In this document: positions 9,359 through 18,587 of the stretch, one piece after another
How positions within the stretch are numbered: the stretch's first letter is position 1
Layout: every line of letters begins with the position of its first letter
From: Marinobacter adhaerens HP15
GTDB lineage: Bacteria; Pseudomonadota; Gammaproteobacteria; Pseudomonadales; Oleiphilaceae
Assembly (NCBI RefSeq): GCF_000166295.1
Contig: NC_017506.1
Span: 1,116,001 to 1,180,000 of the forward strand
Length of the DNA: 64,000 nt
Direction of reading: 5' to 3'
Notes under the pieces: model-generated
Told to the model about the DNA's origin: nothing
The model's input: the letters and a program-made list of their open reading frames with translations, nothing else
Database searches by the model: none
Translations under genes and position numbers: made by a program

Positions 9359-10222
9359 TTACTTGGCGAACAGGCCCTGGGGCTTCACCAGTAGCACCAG
9401 GATCATAAAGAGGTAAATAACCATGTTGGACATGGTCGGCGTTAAAACCGCGGCGAAAGTGGTGATAACACCAACCCACAGCGCACTCACGAAAGCGCCC
9501 TTGATGGACCCCATGCCACCGATAACCACCACTACGAAACAGGTAATCAGCACGCTCTCCCCCATGCCCGGAACAATCGAACGCATGGGCGCGGCAATGA
9601 TTCCTGAAATGGCGGCCAGCATCACGCCGATGGCGAACACGATGGTGTAAAGGCTTTTAATATTGACACCCAGGGCTTCCACCATTTCGCGGTTGGATTC
9701 CCCGGCACGGATCAGCATGCCCAGGCGGGTTTTACTCACCACGAGATACAGGGCAGCGGCGATGGCGATGCAGATCAGCGCCGCAAAAATGCGATACACC
9801 GGGTAACTGGAATTGTCAGTGAAAGGCACGGAGCCGCTCAGCGCCTCCGGAACAGAGACGCCGTAGGGGTCGTTGCCCCAGAGAATGCTTTGCACTGAGT
9901 TGAACACGAAGATCATGCCGATTGTCAGCAGAACTTGGTCCAAGTGATTACGTTTATACAACCGCTGTATTAATAGACGCTCGATCAGTATGCCCAGAGC
10001 AAGGGCGATAACCGCTGATAGAATGGCAGATACCGTAAAGCTTCCGGTGACGCCCACGAAGTACCACATCAGATAGGCGCCCACCATATACAGGGAGCCA
10101 TGAGCTAGGTTCAGGATGCCCATGACGCCAAGGACCAAGGTTAGGCCGGAAGCGATCAGAAACAGAAGCAACCCATACTGAAGGCCATTAATAAGTTGCA
10201 CGAAGAAAAGTTCGGTAGACAT
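9359..10222 (-). CDS. livH: Branched-chain-type ABC transporter permease (LivH-like)
   Basis: A 287-residue membrane protein of the LivH family: Q-L-I-N-G-L-Q-Y-G-L-L-L near the N-terminus, G-V-M-G-I-L-N-L-A-H-G, and the G-G-M-G-S-I-K-G-A cytoplasmic loop. The ATG at 10222 is preferred over a TTG four codons upstream. A hairpin with a long C tract lies between it and the binding-protein gene, which may lower its expression relative to that gene. Confidence 0.9.
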   Translation of the reverse strand: MSTELFFVQLINGLQYGLLLFLIASGLTLVLGVMGILNLAHGSLYMVGAYLMWYFVGVTGSFTVSAILSAVIALALGILIERLLIQRLYKRNHLDQVLLTIGMIFVFNSVQSILWGNDPYGVSVPEALSGSVPFTDNSSYPVYRIFAALICIAIAAALYLVVSKTRLGMLIRAGESNREMVEALGVNIKSLYTIVFAIGVMLAAISGIIAAPMRSIVPGMGESVLITCFVVVVIGGMGSIKGAFVSALWVGVITTFAAVLTPTMSNMVIYLFMILVLLVKPQGLFAK

Positions 10223-10288
10223 AGTGATACCCAACGGTGTTGCCGATAAGTCAGTTCAGGTGTGGGCAAGGGAGAGAGCTTCAGTATA

Positions 10289-10313
10289 CCCCCCCCCCCG
10301 CTTTCAACGGGGG
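10289..10313 (-). promoter_or_regulatory. GC hairpin with an 11-C tract between binding-protein and permease genes
   Basis: On the plus strand there are eleven C residues at 10289-10299. CCCCCG at 10295-10300 can pair with CGGGGG at 10308-10313 around a seven-base loop. No T-run follows in the direction of transcription, so it is more likely a partial attenuator or an mRNA-stabilising 3' hairpin for the upstream binding-protein message than a full terminator. Confidence 0.45.
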
Positions 10314-10328
10314 AGGCAGAGCCCGCGC

Positions 10329-11498
10329 TTAGAGCTTGCAGCCACGGGCCGGGTCTTCTAGGGCTTCGGCGGCTATGCTCTGCACCACGTTTACGCCATC
10401 TTTCACTTCCCGCAAATAGATGTTCTGAATCGGGTTGTGAGCCTTGGAGAAGGTGAACTTTCCCCGAGGGCTGTCTATGACCAGCTTTTCCATGATGTTG
10501 ATAGCAGCCTGTTTGTTGCTGAGATCACCGTTGAGCTGGTTGACAGTGTTGACGATAGCTTGGCCAGCGTCATAGCCTTGGACCGCGTATATATCCGGGT
10601 AGTGGCCGTACTCGGTATGAAAGGCTTCCCGGAAATCTTGATTCTTTGGAATATCCAGATTTTCGGAGTAGTGTAGACCCGTTATTATACCCTCGGCTGC
10701 TGCACCTTGGGATTCCAATGTGCCTTCGGTGAGAAAGCCAGATCCCATTAATGGGATTTTGCCGCGCAGGCCCATGGCGTCGTAGTCTTTCACAAATTTG
10801 GTAGCTCCGCCGCCTGCGAAGAAAGTGAATACTGCATCGGGGTTCTTGTCCGCAATGTCGCTGATGTTGGGCTGGAAGTTGGTGGATGGGAAGGGTAGAA
10901 GAACCTTTTCAATTATTTCACCACCGCCGGCTGCAAAGGATTCTTCGAAGGCATCCAGGCTTTCACGGCCCATGCCGTAGTTCCAACTGATGACGTAAAC
11001 CTTTTTGTAGCCTTTGTCGAGCGCCACGGTGCCCATGGGATAGGACGGTTGCCAAGATGAGAAGGAAGTGCGAAATATGTTGGGAGCACATAGGGGGCCC
11101 GTTGCCGCTGCGGCACCCGCGTTCGGAATGATCATGATAATGTCTTTGTTTCGCAGCATCTTGATCATGCCCATAGCGACACCGGAGTGAGCGGGACCAA
11201 CCACAAAGTCCACTTTGTGCTGGTTCAGCAAAGAAGAGGCAAGCTCCGGAGCACGTGAAGGCTTGGCTTCTGTGTCGAGTGTGATGACTTCAATTGAGCT
11301 TTGATGAGATTTGTGGGCATTTGCTTGCAGTGCTAATAATAGTCCGTCAAGTGCAGCCTGTCCTGGTCCTGCGTATATTCCACTCAATGGCAGCATCACT
11401 CCAACTTTTATATCGGTAGATGCGAAAGCTGTAGTGGCGGCTATGCTCAGGAAATATCCCGACACTAGTGTAACGAAACAATTTTTTATTTTATTCAT
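10329..11498 (-). CDS. Periplasmic substrate-binding protein of the Liv-type ABC transporter
   Basis: A 389-residue peripla_BP_6 (LivK/AmiC-like) protein with a signal peptide (hydrophobic stretch ending near A-F-A-S-T). The mature start I-K-V-G-V-M-L-P-L-S-G-I-Y-A is the canonical first strand of this fold, and V-D-F-V-V-G-P-A-H-S-G and A-Y-A/Y-A-V-Q-G-Y-D-A-G-Q-A are further landmarks. GGAG lies eight bases before ATG 11498. It is the first gene of the minus-strand uptake cluster; aromatic carboxylate binding is inferred from the neighbours, not from the residues. Confidence 0.88.
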   Translation of the reverse strand: MNKIKNCFVTLVSGYFLSIAATTAFASTDIKVGVMLPLSGIYAGPGQAALDGLLLALQANAHKSHQSSIEVITLDTEAKPSRAPELASSLLNQHKVDFVVGPAHSGVAMGMIKMLRNKDIIMIIPNAGAAAATGPLCAPNIFRTSFSSWQPSYPMGTVALDKGYKKVYVISWNYGMGRESLDAFEESFAAGGGEIIEKVLLPFPSTNFQPNISDIADKNPDAVFTFFAGGGATKFVKDYDAMGLRGKIPLMGSGFLTEGTLESQGAAAEGIITGLHYSENLDIPKNQDFREAFHTEYGHYPDIYAVQGYDAGQAIVNTVNQLNGDLSNKQAAINIMEKLVIDSPRGKFTFSKAHNPIQNIYLREVKDGVNVVQSIAAEALEDPARGCKL

Positions 11499-11626
11499 TT
11501 GTACACTCCAAGTCTTATTTTCGGAGATGCTATTACAAAGCTTTATTGTACGAGGTTGATATCCCTTTTTTGCAGACAGTATCCATGCATTGCAGTTACA
11601 TGGGGTAGCTCTGAATAAGTCTCCCT

Positions 11627-11660
11627 AGATATGATGTTCTAAACTGCCAGTCCTCAACGC
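11627..11660 (+). repeat. IS1380-type terminal inverted repeat-like sequence
   Basis: The sequence begins CCTAGATATGATGTT, and the CCTAGAT start resembles the ends of IS1380-family elements such as ISEcp1. It is closely similar to both arms of the small inverted-repeat element at 39002-39117. A decayed IS1380-type transposase lies 3.3 kb to the right, but no matching right end was found. Confidence 0.45.
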
Positions 11661-11770
11661 ACGTGGGTTGGGTTCTACCCCGTTTCCACGGACGGTTCTA
11701 AAACGGCGATGGACTTACCCCGGTCCACTAGACACTCCTGGCCTATGATTAGAGCATAGGAGGAACTGTC

Positions 11771-12055
11771 ATGAGCAGCCAACGTTATCCCCCGGAATTC
11801 AAAGACGAAGCGGTCCGACAAGTGCTGGAGCGGGGCTATACTGTCGCCGAAGTCTCGCAAAGACTGGGAGTTTCGGCTCACAGCCTCTACAAATGGGTTA
11901 AAGCCGTGAAGCCGGACAAGTCTGATGAACAGGCTGCCGAATTGGTCGAAGCCAAGAGCGAGATCCTCAGGCTGCGTGCCCAGATGCGTCGGATTGAAGA
12001 AGAGCGGGATATCCTAAAAAAGGCCGCTCGGTACTTTGCCAGAGAGCCCGAGTAA
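11771..12055 (+). CDS. IS3-family transposase OrfA
   Basis: A 94-residue protein with an N-terminal helix-turn-helix (Y-P-P-E-F-K-D-E-A-V-R-Q then S-Q-R-L-G-V-S-A-H-S-L-Y-K-W) and a C-terminal heptad-rich coiled coil (L-R-L-R-A-Q-M-R-R-I-E-E-E-R-D-I-L-K-K-A-A). It recognises the element ends. GGAGG upstream of ATG 11771 is a good ribosome site. The A-rich CTAAAAAAGG near 12015 is a plausible -1 slippery site for making OrfAB. Confidence 0.9.
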   Translation: MSSQRYPPEFKDEAVRQVLERGYTVAEVSQRLGVSAHSLYKWVKAVKPDKSDEQAAELVEAKSEILRLRAQMRRIEEERDILKKAARYFAREPE

Positions 12056-12096
12056 AGTACCGGTTCATCAACGATCACCGACACGAATTCAACACA

Positions 12097-12906
12097 ATGA
12101 CCATGTGTCGCGTGCTCCGGGTGGCTCGCAGCGGGCTTTATCAATGGCTGCATAAACCATTATCTGACCGAGCTATCGATAACCAGCGGCTGCTGGCGCA
12201 GATCCTGGCGTCGTATCAGGGCAGTTCTGGTGTCTACGGTGCTCCACGCGTGTTTCTGGACCTTCGGGAAGCCGGTGAAACCTGCGGCAAGAACCGAGTT
12301 GCCCGGTTGATGAAAGAACATAAAATCAAAGCGCTACGAGGCTATAAAGCACCCAGGGTGATCGCCGGAAGACCGTCGATCCTTAACCCAAACAAGCTCC
12401 AATGTGAATTCACGGTAGGCTGCCCAGACAAGGCCTGGGTGACCGACATCACCTACATCCGCACCTGGCAAGGCTGGCTGTATCTGGCAGTGGTGGTCGA
12501 CCTGTTCTCACGCCGCGTGGTGGGCTGGTCGATGAAACCGACACTGCATCGCAGCTTGGTCGTGGATGCGCTGCTGATGGCCGTCTGGCGTCGACGACCG
12601 AAGGAAAAGGTGCTCATTCATTCGGATCAAGGCACCCAATACGGCAGTGATGATTGGCATCGTTTCTGTCTGGCTCACAACCTGGACCCCAGCATGAGCC
12701 GACGAGGTAATTGCTGGGATAATGCAGTCGTGGAATCCTTCTTCAGCAGTCTGAAAAAGGAACGCATCCGCAAACGGATCTACAAAACCCGTGACCTGGC
12801 TAAGGCCGATGTGTTCGACTACATCGAAGTGTTTTATAACCGGGTCCGACGTCATACCCACCTGGGTGGCGTCAGCCCAGAGGCCTTTGAAATGGCCTCC
12901 GTTTGA
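12097..12906 (+). CDS. IS3-family transposase OrfB (DDE integrase domain)
   Basis: A 269-residue protein with all three catalytic acidic residues: W-V-T-D-I-T-Y-I, I-H-S-D-Q-G-T-Q-Y and the N-A-V-V-E-S-F-F Glu, followed by the K-K-E-R motif. The N-terminal HTH_21 region (G-V-Y-G-A-P-R-V) is present. It is expressed normally as an OrfAB fusion through -1 frameshifting; the open frame extends upstream of the first ATG. It appears functional. Confidence 0.92.
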   Translation: MTMCRVLRVARSGLYQWLHKPLSDRAIDNQRLLAQILASYQGSSGVYGAPRVFLDLREAGETCGKNRVARLMKEHKIKALRGYKAPRVIAGRPSILNPNKLQCEFTVGCPDKAWVTDITYIRTWQGWLYLAVVVDLFSRRVVGWSMKPTLHRSLVVDALLMAVWRRRPKEKVLIHSDQGTQYGSDDWHRFCLAHNLDPSMSRRGNCWDNAVVESFFSSLKKERIRKRIYKTRDLAKADVFDYIEVFYNRVRRHTHLGGVSPEAFEMASV

Positions 12907-12941
12907 GGCTGGGGTGTGTCATGTGTATCGGGGTAAGTCCA

Positions 12942-13750
12942 AACTACAGTCGCGGCCGTCCGCAGAAAAGACTGCAAATGAAATCGCCCTGGGATTACAA
13001 GGCGGAACTGGCATCAAACGAATGAGGTGGTGTCAGGTTTGGCGCGACAGGCCCAAACCAGGTGTGGAGTTGGGACATCAGCTATTGTCCGTCAGCGGTG
13101 CGTGGTCAAAATTGGAATCTGCACCTGATTATTGGCATTTAAAGCCGCAAGATCGTCGCCTGGTAAATCCATAAGGCCGAACTCGGAGAACTGGCTAGGC
13201 AACTGGCTGACCGCAGCATTGTTTTGCGAAGGCTGCGTGAATACCCCCCCCCCGTGACAACGGAGGGTCGATAACCTCGTACACGCTTAAAGCTCGGGTG
13301 GCCGATCTGGGCATTTTGATGTCGTAGAGCCGGTCGAGTGTCAGCAACGATAACCCATACTTGGAATTGTTGTTTCGGACCGTCAGATGTGGTCCGGAAT
13401 GGCCCTTAACGGATTTTGAATCACCGCCGGAAGTGTGCAACTAGATGCCGGCGTTCGAACACGCCTACAACAAACGGGGCACCTACACAGCGGAATACGG
13501 TTCATGACCCCGACAGACCCGCATCGTGGCATTGATCAAGAGAGCCTCGGGAATCGAAAAATCATTCATGAAGAAGCGAAGTCCTGGAAATCACGGCGCT
13601 GGTTAAGAAGCACCCGAAACTGGGCTGTCACCGGAACGCTAGCGCTTAATCCTAGCAAGTTGCAAGAAGTTGATGCAGTAAGCCTGCCACTTAAATGCAG
13701 TAATTCGGACAACTGGGTTGAAAATCGACGTATTGCTCAGAGTACGATTT
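12942..13750 (+). other. Gene-free scar region between the IS3 element and the XylS-like regulator
   Basis: About 800 bases with short open frames and no start sites of quality. A minus-strand segment near 13260-13400 reads as an ordered peptide (L-L-T-L-D-R-L-Y-D-I-K-M-P-R) and may be a degraded gene, but I cannot name it. A ten-C tract lies at 13244-13253. The mixture looks like layered remnants. Confidence 0.4.
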
Positions 13751-14716
13751 TTACGTTTTGTGGGCTGATCTTTTCTTAATGGTTTCCGAAGGCAACTCGC
13801 CAAACAACTCCTTATAATTACAAGAAAGTCGGCCTAAATGCATAAATCCATAATCGAGCGCAACCTCTGTAACATTCCTTGCGGCGCCACTCTGCAATTT
13901 TTCTCGAACTCGCTGAAGTCTTCTATTCTTTATATAATTTCCAGGAGTTGTTGATAATGAATCCGAAAACATATTGTAAATCGAACGAACGCTAACTTTT
14001 GAAATTGCAGCCAGCTCATCTACATTAATATCAGTTTTTAAATTATCATCAATGTATTGAGTGATATTCTTCATGCAATTGTTAGCGTTTGGATCCCCAA
14101 TGTCTCGCTGAATGTTGCTGATAAATGTGCTGAGCAGTTTTCTTACGATTATTTCTTTGTATGGATCAAAAGAGAGAAAAGTGTCAGAGTTATAATCCTC
14201 AATTTCCAAAAATACAGTTTCTATCAGTTTTATCAGTGACGGGAAACGAAAAAGGTTCACTGGACGTCGCTTAAAACGAATGCCGGATTTTGGAATGCAA
14301 CCCTGGTAAAAAAGAAGGGAAGATTGCACTGCACTTTCAGGTATATTGATAATTAGTTTTTCGCAATCAGAGGAGTAATCGAGTATAATTAGCTCGTTGG
14401 GATTTAACATTATTGCATCACCTGTCTCCAAAAGAGCTTTCGCGTCCTTAAAAGTGACTCTGCAGTTCCCTTTCATTATAACTTGCAAATGGAATGATTT
14501 TTCTAGCTCAGGGCTCCTAACTTTTACTTCGGTACCATAAGAAAGAGAGCTCACCTTAAGTTCAGAAAATTCTGCAAAGCTTAAACAAGACTGCGCTGCT
14601 TCGAATTTTTTTAGTTCAATCGTATGGCGACCTATTTCTTTGTTTACAAACTCCGATACTACCTCCGGATGAGCCGATTTGAAAACCGTTGATCGATTTA
14701 AAACATTAGTAAACAT
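13751..14716 (-). CDS. AraC/XylS-family activator (BenR/XylS-like)
   Basis: A 321-residue protein, exactly the length of XylS. The N-terminal sensing half has Y-G-x-x-V-x-V-x-S-P-x-L-E and F-H-L-Q-V-I-M-K-G-N-C, close to the XylS pattern; the C-terminal 110 residues hold two helix-turn-helices (V-D-E-L-A-A-I-S-K-V-S-V-R-S-I-Y-N-M-F and V-T-E-V-A-L-D-Y-G-F-M-H-L-G-R). XylS and BenR bind benzoates and activate the dioxygenase promoter. The gene is divergent from the operon and separated from it by a dead IS1380 transposase. Its DNA is visibly AT-rich, like the adjoining oxygenase subunit genes, which suggests common descent from a lower-GC donor. Confidence 0.9.
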   Translation of the reverse strand: MFTNVLNRSTVFKSAHPEVVSEFVNKEIGRHTIELKKFEAAQSCLSFAEFSELKVSSLSYGTEVKVRSPELEKSFHLQVIMKGNCRVTFKDAKALLETGDAIMLNPNELIILDYSSDCEKLIINIPESAVQSSLLFYQGCIPKSGIRFKRRPVNLFRFPSLIKLIETVFLEIEDYNSDTFLSFDPYKEIIVRKLLSTFISNIQRDIGDPNANNCMKNITQYIDDNLKTDINVDELAAISKVSVRSIYNMFSDSLSTTPGNYIKNRRLQRVREKLQSGAARNVTEVALDYGFMHLGRLSCNYKELFGELPSETIKKRSAHKT

Positions 14717-14989
14717 CTGTATTTACCCCTTTTGCATTTTATTTTTATACTACAAGCCAATTTTAGACTAGCTTGGTAGCGTGTAGTGGTCAACTATCTC
14801 CGAACAGTTTCCCGAATCGGTTACTTCAAAAGCCTCGAATTGACCCCAAAGTCTGCAACCGCTCGCAAGGCTTCAGACGGTTTAATCGCACCTGACATCG
14901 ATTTGCCCAGTCATTGCATCGTCTATGCATACGTTCACTTTCCAACAATAAAAGACCAAAATGTACACATGCATAGTGGACTGACCCTA

Positions 14990-16170
14990 TTAGCCATTGC
15001 CTAGACCGGCACGCCTTGCCATCAGAACCCGGTACCGTGGTCAAGCGTCACTGCTTCCCGAACATCGAGTTGATTCGGGCCTATCTGGGCCTGATCAAGT
15101 TGGTCAAATGCCGCTTCGAAGCATTGGGGTTGGTCGGCAACGATCCGTTTTTCAACTCTGCCGCGGGCAGTGAGCAGTCGCTATCCTCAGCCCGTTTTTC
15201 GCAGCGGTTTGATGAAGATGCCGAAGGTCTGACGCCCATTCTGGAAGAGGCCGCCTGCGCGTTTCTGAAGCTCCTCGAAGCGTCAAGCTCTCGGCTGGAC
15301 ATGTGCCATGCGGTACTGATCATCGATGTGTCTCCCATGGACAGCAGCAAGACCTGCAAGAAAAATGTCAGCGACATCTACAGGGGGCTACGTCGGCAAT
15401 GCACCCATTGCCGGTTCAAGAGGGCAGGTGAATGGGATGTGAGATATGCCCCGGTAGCCAGCGTGACATTAAGCGATTTCTGGAGACGTTCAAACGCGTC
15501 GTGCCCGGAAGCCCCGGCGCTTGGCAGCCTCGCCGATTCTGTTGCCTTTGGACGGCGCCCACAATGTCCGAGAAAACCGGGACTCTCTGCTTCAGCATAG
15601 GCAAATCGATTTCCTAATCAACTGGAATCGTCGTAAGCAGGGTCCAATGACCGAGGCGGACAGGGCCCATAGACAAAAAGCCTGGTCATTGAGCGGTGTC
15701 GATAAAATGGCAGCCGTTCTATCCGAAGGTCTGCCAGAGGACCCTGGCGTTGGCCGAATCGCCAAAGTCAAGGTACGCACCAGAGATGCGCATTACCGGA
15801 GAGATTGGCAAGCGTCTAAGAGTTTATGGATTGGTACTTCTACCATGCCTTTAGAGAGTAATCCCACAGCGAGTTTATGGCCGACCTGGACTCGGACCGT
15901 TTACCTTTCGTTAAGTTCAACACCAGAAATCTAGTGATGGCATTCGCTACACTGAGCTACAACCTTCTGCGATTGAAGGGCCAGCGGCTCACAAAGGAAC
16001 GAACGCGCCTTTACGCCACCAGCCAAGTGACGTCTCCTGAGAACTGTGACGCAGGAAATGATGAACAATTGCCTGCCCCCTGGTATACAGCGGCCGATAG
16101 TGGCTGCCGGGTTTTGGTCGAGACTGCTCGGGCTATGCTATGTTCCGCGACGCGTATCTAGGTCTTACTT
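14990..16170 (+). pseudogene. IS1380-family transposase, multiply frameshifted remnant
   Basis: Pieces of one transposase occur in order across three frames: L-I-K-L-V-K-C-R-F-E-A-L-G-L near 15090, S-P-M-D-S-S-K-T near 15335, L-D-G-A-H-N-V-R-E-N-R-D near 15545, I-N-W-N-R-R-K-Q near 15620, H-S-E-F-M-A-D-L-D-S-D-R-L-P near 15870, and L-S-Y-N-L-L-R-L-K-G-Q near 15955. These correspond to the DDE core and the C-terminal H-S-E-F box of IS1380-type enzymes. At least four frame changes make it dead. It lies between the regulator and the dioxygenase promoter region. Confidence 0.8.
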
Positions 16171-16432
16171 CTTCCGGATAAGCAATTCGATAAAATTTGC
16201 CACGGAATACCACCTGATGACGTTGATCTGGTAGAGATGGCCCCTGTTGCTCGGATTACGCACTTCGGGCTCAAAATCGACTGAGCCCACCAGAAGCGGT
16301 GCGTGTGTGCATATTGGGAGCAGAGTCATTGACACAGGCACATGGGCGATCCCGGGTCCAAGTCTTCCACCACAGACATCTGGTCGAAATGTTTTTCGCA
16401 AGCCGTTCATTAGATCCGTTTGCCCATCAGCC

Positions 16433-16467
16433 TGCAGAACCTGGACAATAAATGCAGGCAGAGGATT
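16433..16467 (+). promoter_or_regulatory. Candidate tandem XylS/BenR binding boxes
   Basis: Two copies of TGCA-N6-GG occur at 16433-16447 (TGCAGAACCTGGACA) and 16453-16467 (TGCAGGCAGAGGATT), 20 bases apart. The XylS operator at the TOL Pm promoter is a tandem of TGCA-N6-GGNTA spaced 21 bases, so this is a near match in sequence, direction and spacing. AT-rich sequence suitable for a promoter follows at 16490-16515. The remaining 120-base leader up to the oxygenase start contains no gene. Confidence 0.5.
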
Positions 16468-16635
16468 TCGATCCATAACTCACTTGGAGAATATAGATGA
16501 TGTCGTAGATTATAAATCTCTACTTACAATGTTTTTCCTTGCATTGTGAGGAGCCAAATTGAATGGGTCCAATTGGAGGCATTCTAGGTTCGTGCGAGGT
16601 TTTCATTGGTTGATGAATTGTATTGTGAGGCAAAT

Positions 16636-17993
16636 ATGTCAAACCGTATAAAAGAAAAATCGAATCAATTCTTATCGCAGATCGGGGAAAAGGAGTTTAT
16701 AAATTACGGAAAGATGCATTTACCGATGAAGAAATTTTTGAGCTCGAAATGAAGTATATTTTTGAGGGGAATTGGGTTTATCTTGCACATGAAAGTCAAA
16801 TTCAAGAAAATAACGACTTTTTTACAACCTATATCGGACGCCACCCGATAATTATAACGAGAGATAAGTCGGGAAATCTTAATGCCTTCCTTAATATCTG
16901 TACTCACAGAGGGGCGATGTTATGTCGATCAAAGAAAGGCAATAAATCCGTCATGACATGCCCCTTTCATGGTTGGAGTTTTAATAATTCTGGAAAACTA
17001 GTGAAGGTGAAAGACGAAAAAGGATCGGGGTATCCAGATTCTTTTAATTGTGAAGGCGAGCTAAATCTCAAAAATATTGCGAAGTTTGATTCCTATCGAG
17101 GGTTTCTTTTTGGAAGCCTAAATTCTGATGTTCAAGATTTAAACGACTATTTAGGTGATACAACAAAAATAATTGATATGATTGTCGATCAATCTGAAGA
17201 TGAGATTGAGGTTCTTCGCGGTGCTTCTACATATACTTTCGATGGTAACTGGAAAGTGCAGGCAGAGAACGGTGTAGATGGATATCATGTTTCAGCTGTG
17301 CATTGGAACTATGTCGCCACAGTTGCACGGAGAAAGCAAGGATTATCTGAAGATAGTGCAAAGAGCGTGGATCTTAGTTCTTGGAACAAGCAAAAGGGAG
17401 GTTCGTATGCCTTCAAAAACGGCCATACTTTATTATGGATGGAGGCGCCAAACCCGCAAGATAGGCCATTGGCAGAAAAACGCGAAGAGCTATCTAGGAA
17501 GTATGGAAAGAATAGAGCTGATTGGATGATTTCGAATATAAGAAACTTAGGAATTTATCCAAATGTGTTTTTGATGGACCAAACAAGCACTCAAATTCGT
17601 CACTTTCGTCCAATATCAGTTAATAAGACTGAGGTCACGATATATTGTTTCGCTCCTAAAAATGAAAGTGGGGAAGCGCGTAATCGTCGTATTCGGCAAT
17701 ATGAAGACTTCTTTAATGCGACGGGCATGGCAACTCCTGACGATTTAGAGCAATTTAATTCTTCTCAGATTAGTTTTCATGCCTCAAAAGCTCCTTGGAA
17801 CGATCTTAGTAGAGGAGCTAAGCATTGGATTGATGGGCAAGATAAAGAAGCGGAAAGTATTGATATATTTCCGCTTCTAAGCGGAGTGAAAAGTGAAGAT
17901 GAAGGACTGTTCGTGATGCAGCATGAATGTTGGGCTAATGCTTTATTGAGGGGTATGTCAGACGAGGAAGATAAGGTTATATGCAAAGAATAA
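16636..17993 (+). CDS. xylX: Benzoate/toluate 1,2-dioxygenase large subunit (BenA/XylX-like), apparent -1 frameshift near the N-terminus
   Basis: This is the Rieske oxygenase alpha subunit that dihydroxylates benzoates to cis-diols. The long open frame from 16749 contains the Rieske ligands C-T-H-R-G and C-P-F-H-G-W and the mononuclear iron region D-G-Y-H-V-S-A-V-H. It lacks about 38 N-terminal residues. ATG 16636, preceded by GAGG, opens that missing part (M-S-N-R-I-K-E-K), and adding one A to the five-A run at 16655-16659 joins it exactly to the long frame, giving 452 residues against 454 for XylX. Translation could otherwise start at internal ATG 16749, which has a weak ribosome site. Codon use is very AT-rich. 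Either a lesion, slippage site or sequencing error. Confidence 0.85.
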
Positions 17994-18011
17994 TTTTTTT
18001 GGAGATTTTAT

Positions 18012-18505
18012 ATGTGCTTTGACTATGGAAAAATTTGTAAGTTTTTATATTCTGAGGCCCGATGCTTAGATGATAAGGATTTTGAGAGCTGGCTTCAATT
18101 TTATGATAAAAATGTCGAGTTCTGGATGCCTGCTTGGGATGATGACGGAGATATTACAAAAATCCTAGAAACGAAATATCGCTAATCTATTACGATAACC
18201 GTTCTGGTCTTGAAGATCGAATCTTTAGGGTTCAAACAGAACGTTCCGGCGCAAGCAGTGTGCCGGATCCAAGGACCCTGCATTCGATTAGCAATATCGA
18301 AATAATTGATGGCAATTCTGAAGTATGTAGTATTCGCTATAACTGGATTACTAAAAGCTTTAGATATAATAAAGTAAACACGTTTTTCGGAGTTACTTTT
18401 GTTGATTTAGTAAGTGCGGGAAACGAAGGATTTTTGATTACTAGAAAAAAAGTAATATTGAAAAACGACTACATTGATCAAGTATTAGATGTTTATCATA
18501 TTTGA
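18012..18505 (+). pseudogene. xylY: Benzoate/toluate 1,2-dioxygenase small subunit (BenB/XylY-like), apparent -1 frameshift
   Basis: The small subunit pairs with the alpha subunit as an alpha3-beta3 hexamer and has a structural role. ATG 18012, preceded by GGAG, opens L-Y-S-E-A-R-C-L-D-D-K-D-F-E-S-W-L; the frame then stops at 18183. The family continuation E-I-S-L-I-Y-Y-D-N-R-S-G-L-E-D-R-I-F-R-V lies in the next frame down to 18505. Adding one A to the five-A run at 18158-18162 joins both parts into about 164 residues, the expected length. It starts 18 bases after xylX. The defect is of the same kind as that in xylX. Confidence 0.85.
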
Positions 18506-18587
18506 GTGATGAGGCAACTCTGCCCCCCCCCGGAGTTTCTCGAAGCAATCTACTGCTGTTGATTATTTTATGTGAAGGTAGCGCAGA

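Larger units (their letters stand above)
11710..12941 (+). mobile_element. Intact IS3-family insertion sequence
   Basis: A 1232-base element bounded by imperfect inverted repeats: the left end starts TGGACTTACCCCG at 11710 and the right end reads the same thirteen bases in reverse complement ending at 12941, with a further GACAC match inward. It carries orfA and orfB in overlapping frames. The flanks (CGA on the left, AAC on the right) show no target duplication, which suggests a rearrangement after insertion. Confidence 0.88.

Noticed and set aside
10289..10313. Poly-C hairpin as a true terminator
   Set aside because: No T-run follows in the direction of transcription and the downstream permease genes need the same promoter.
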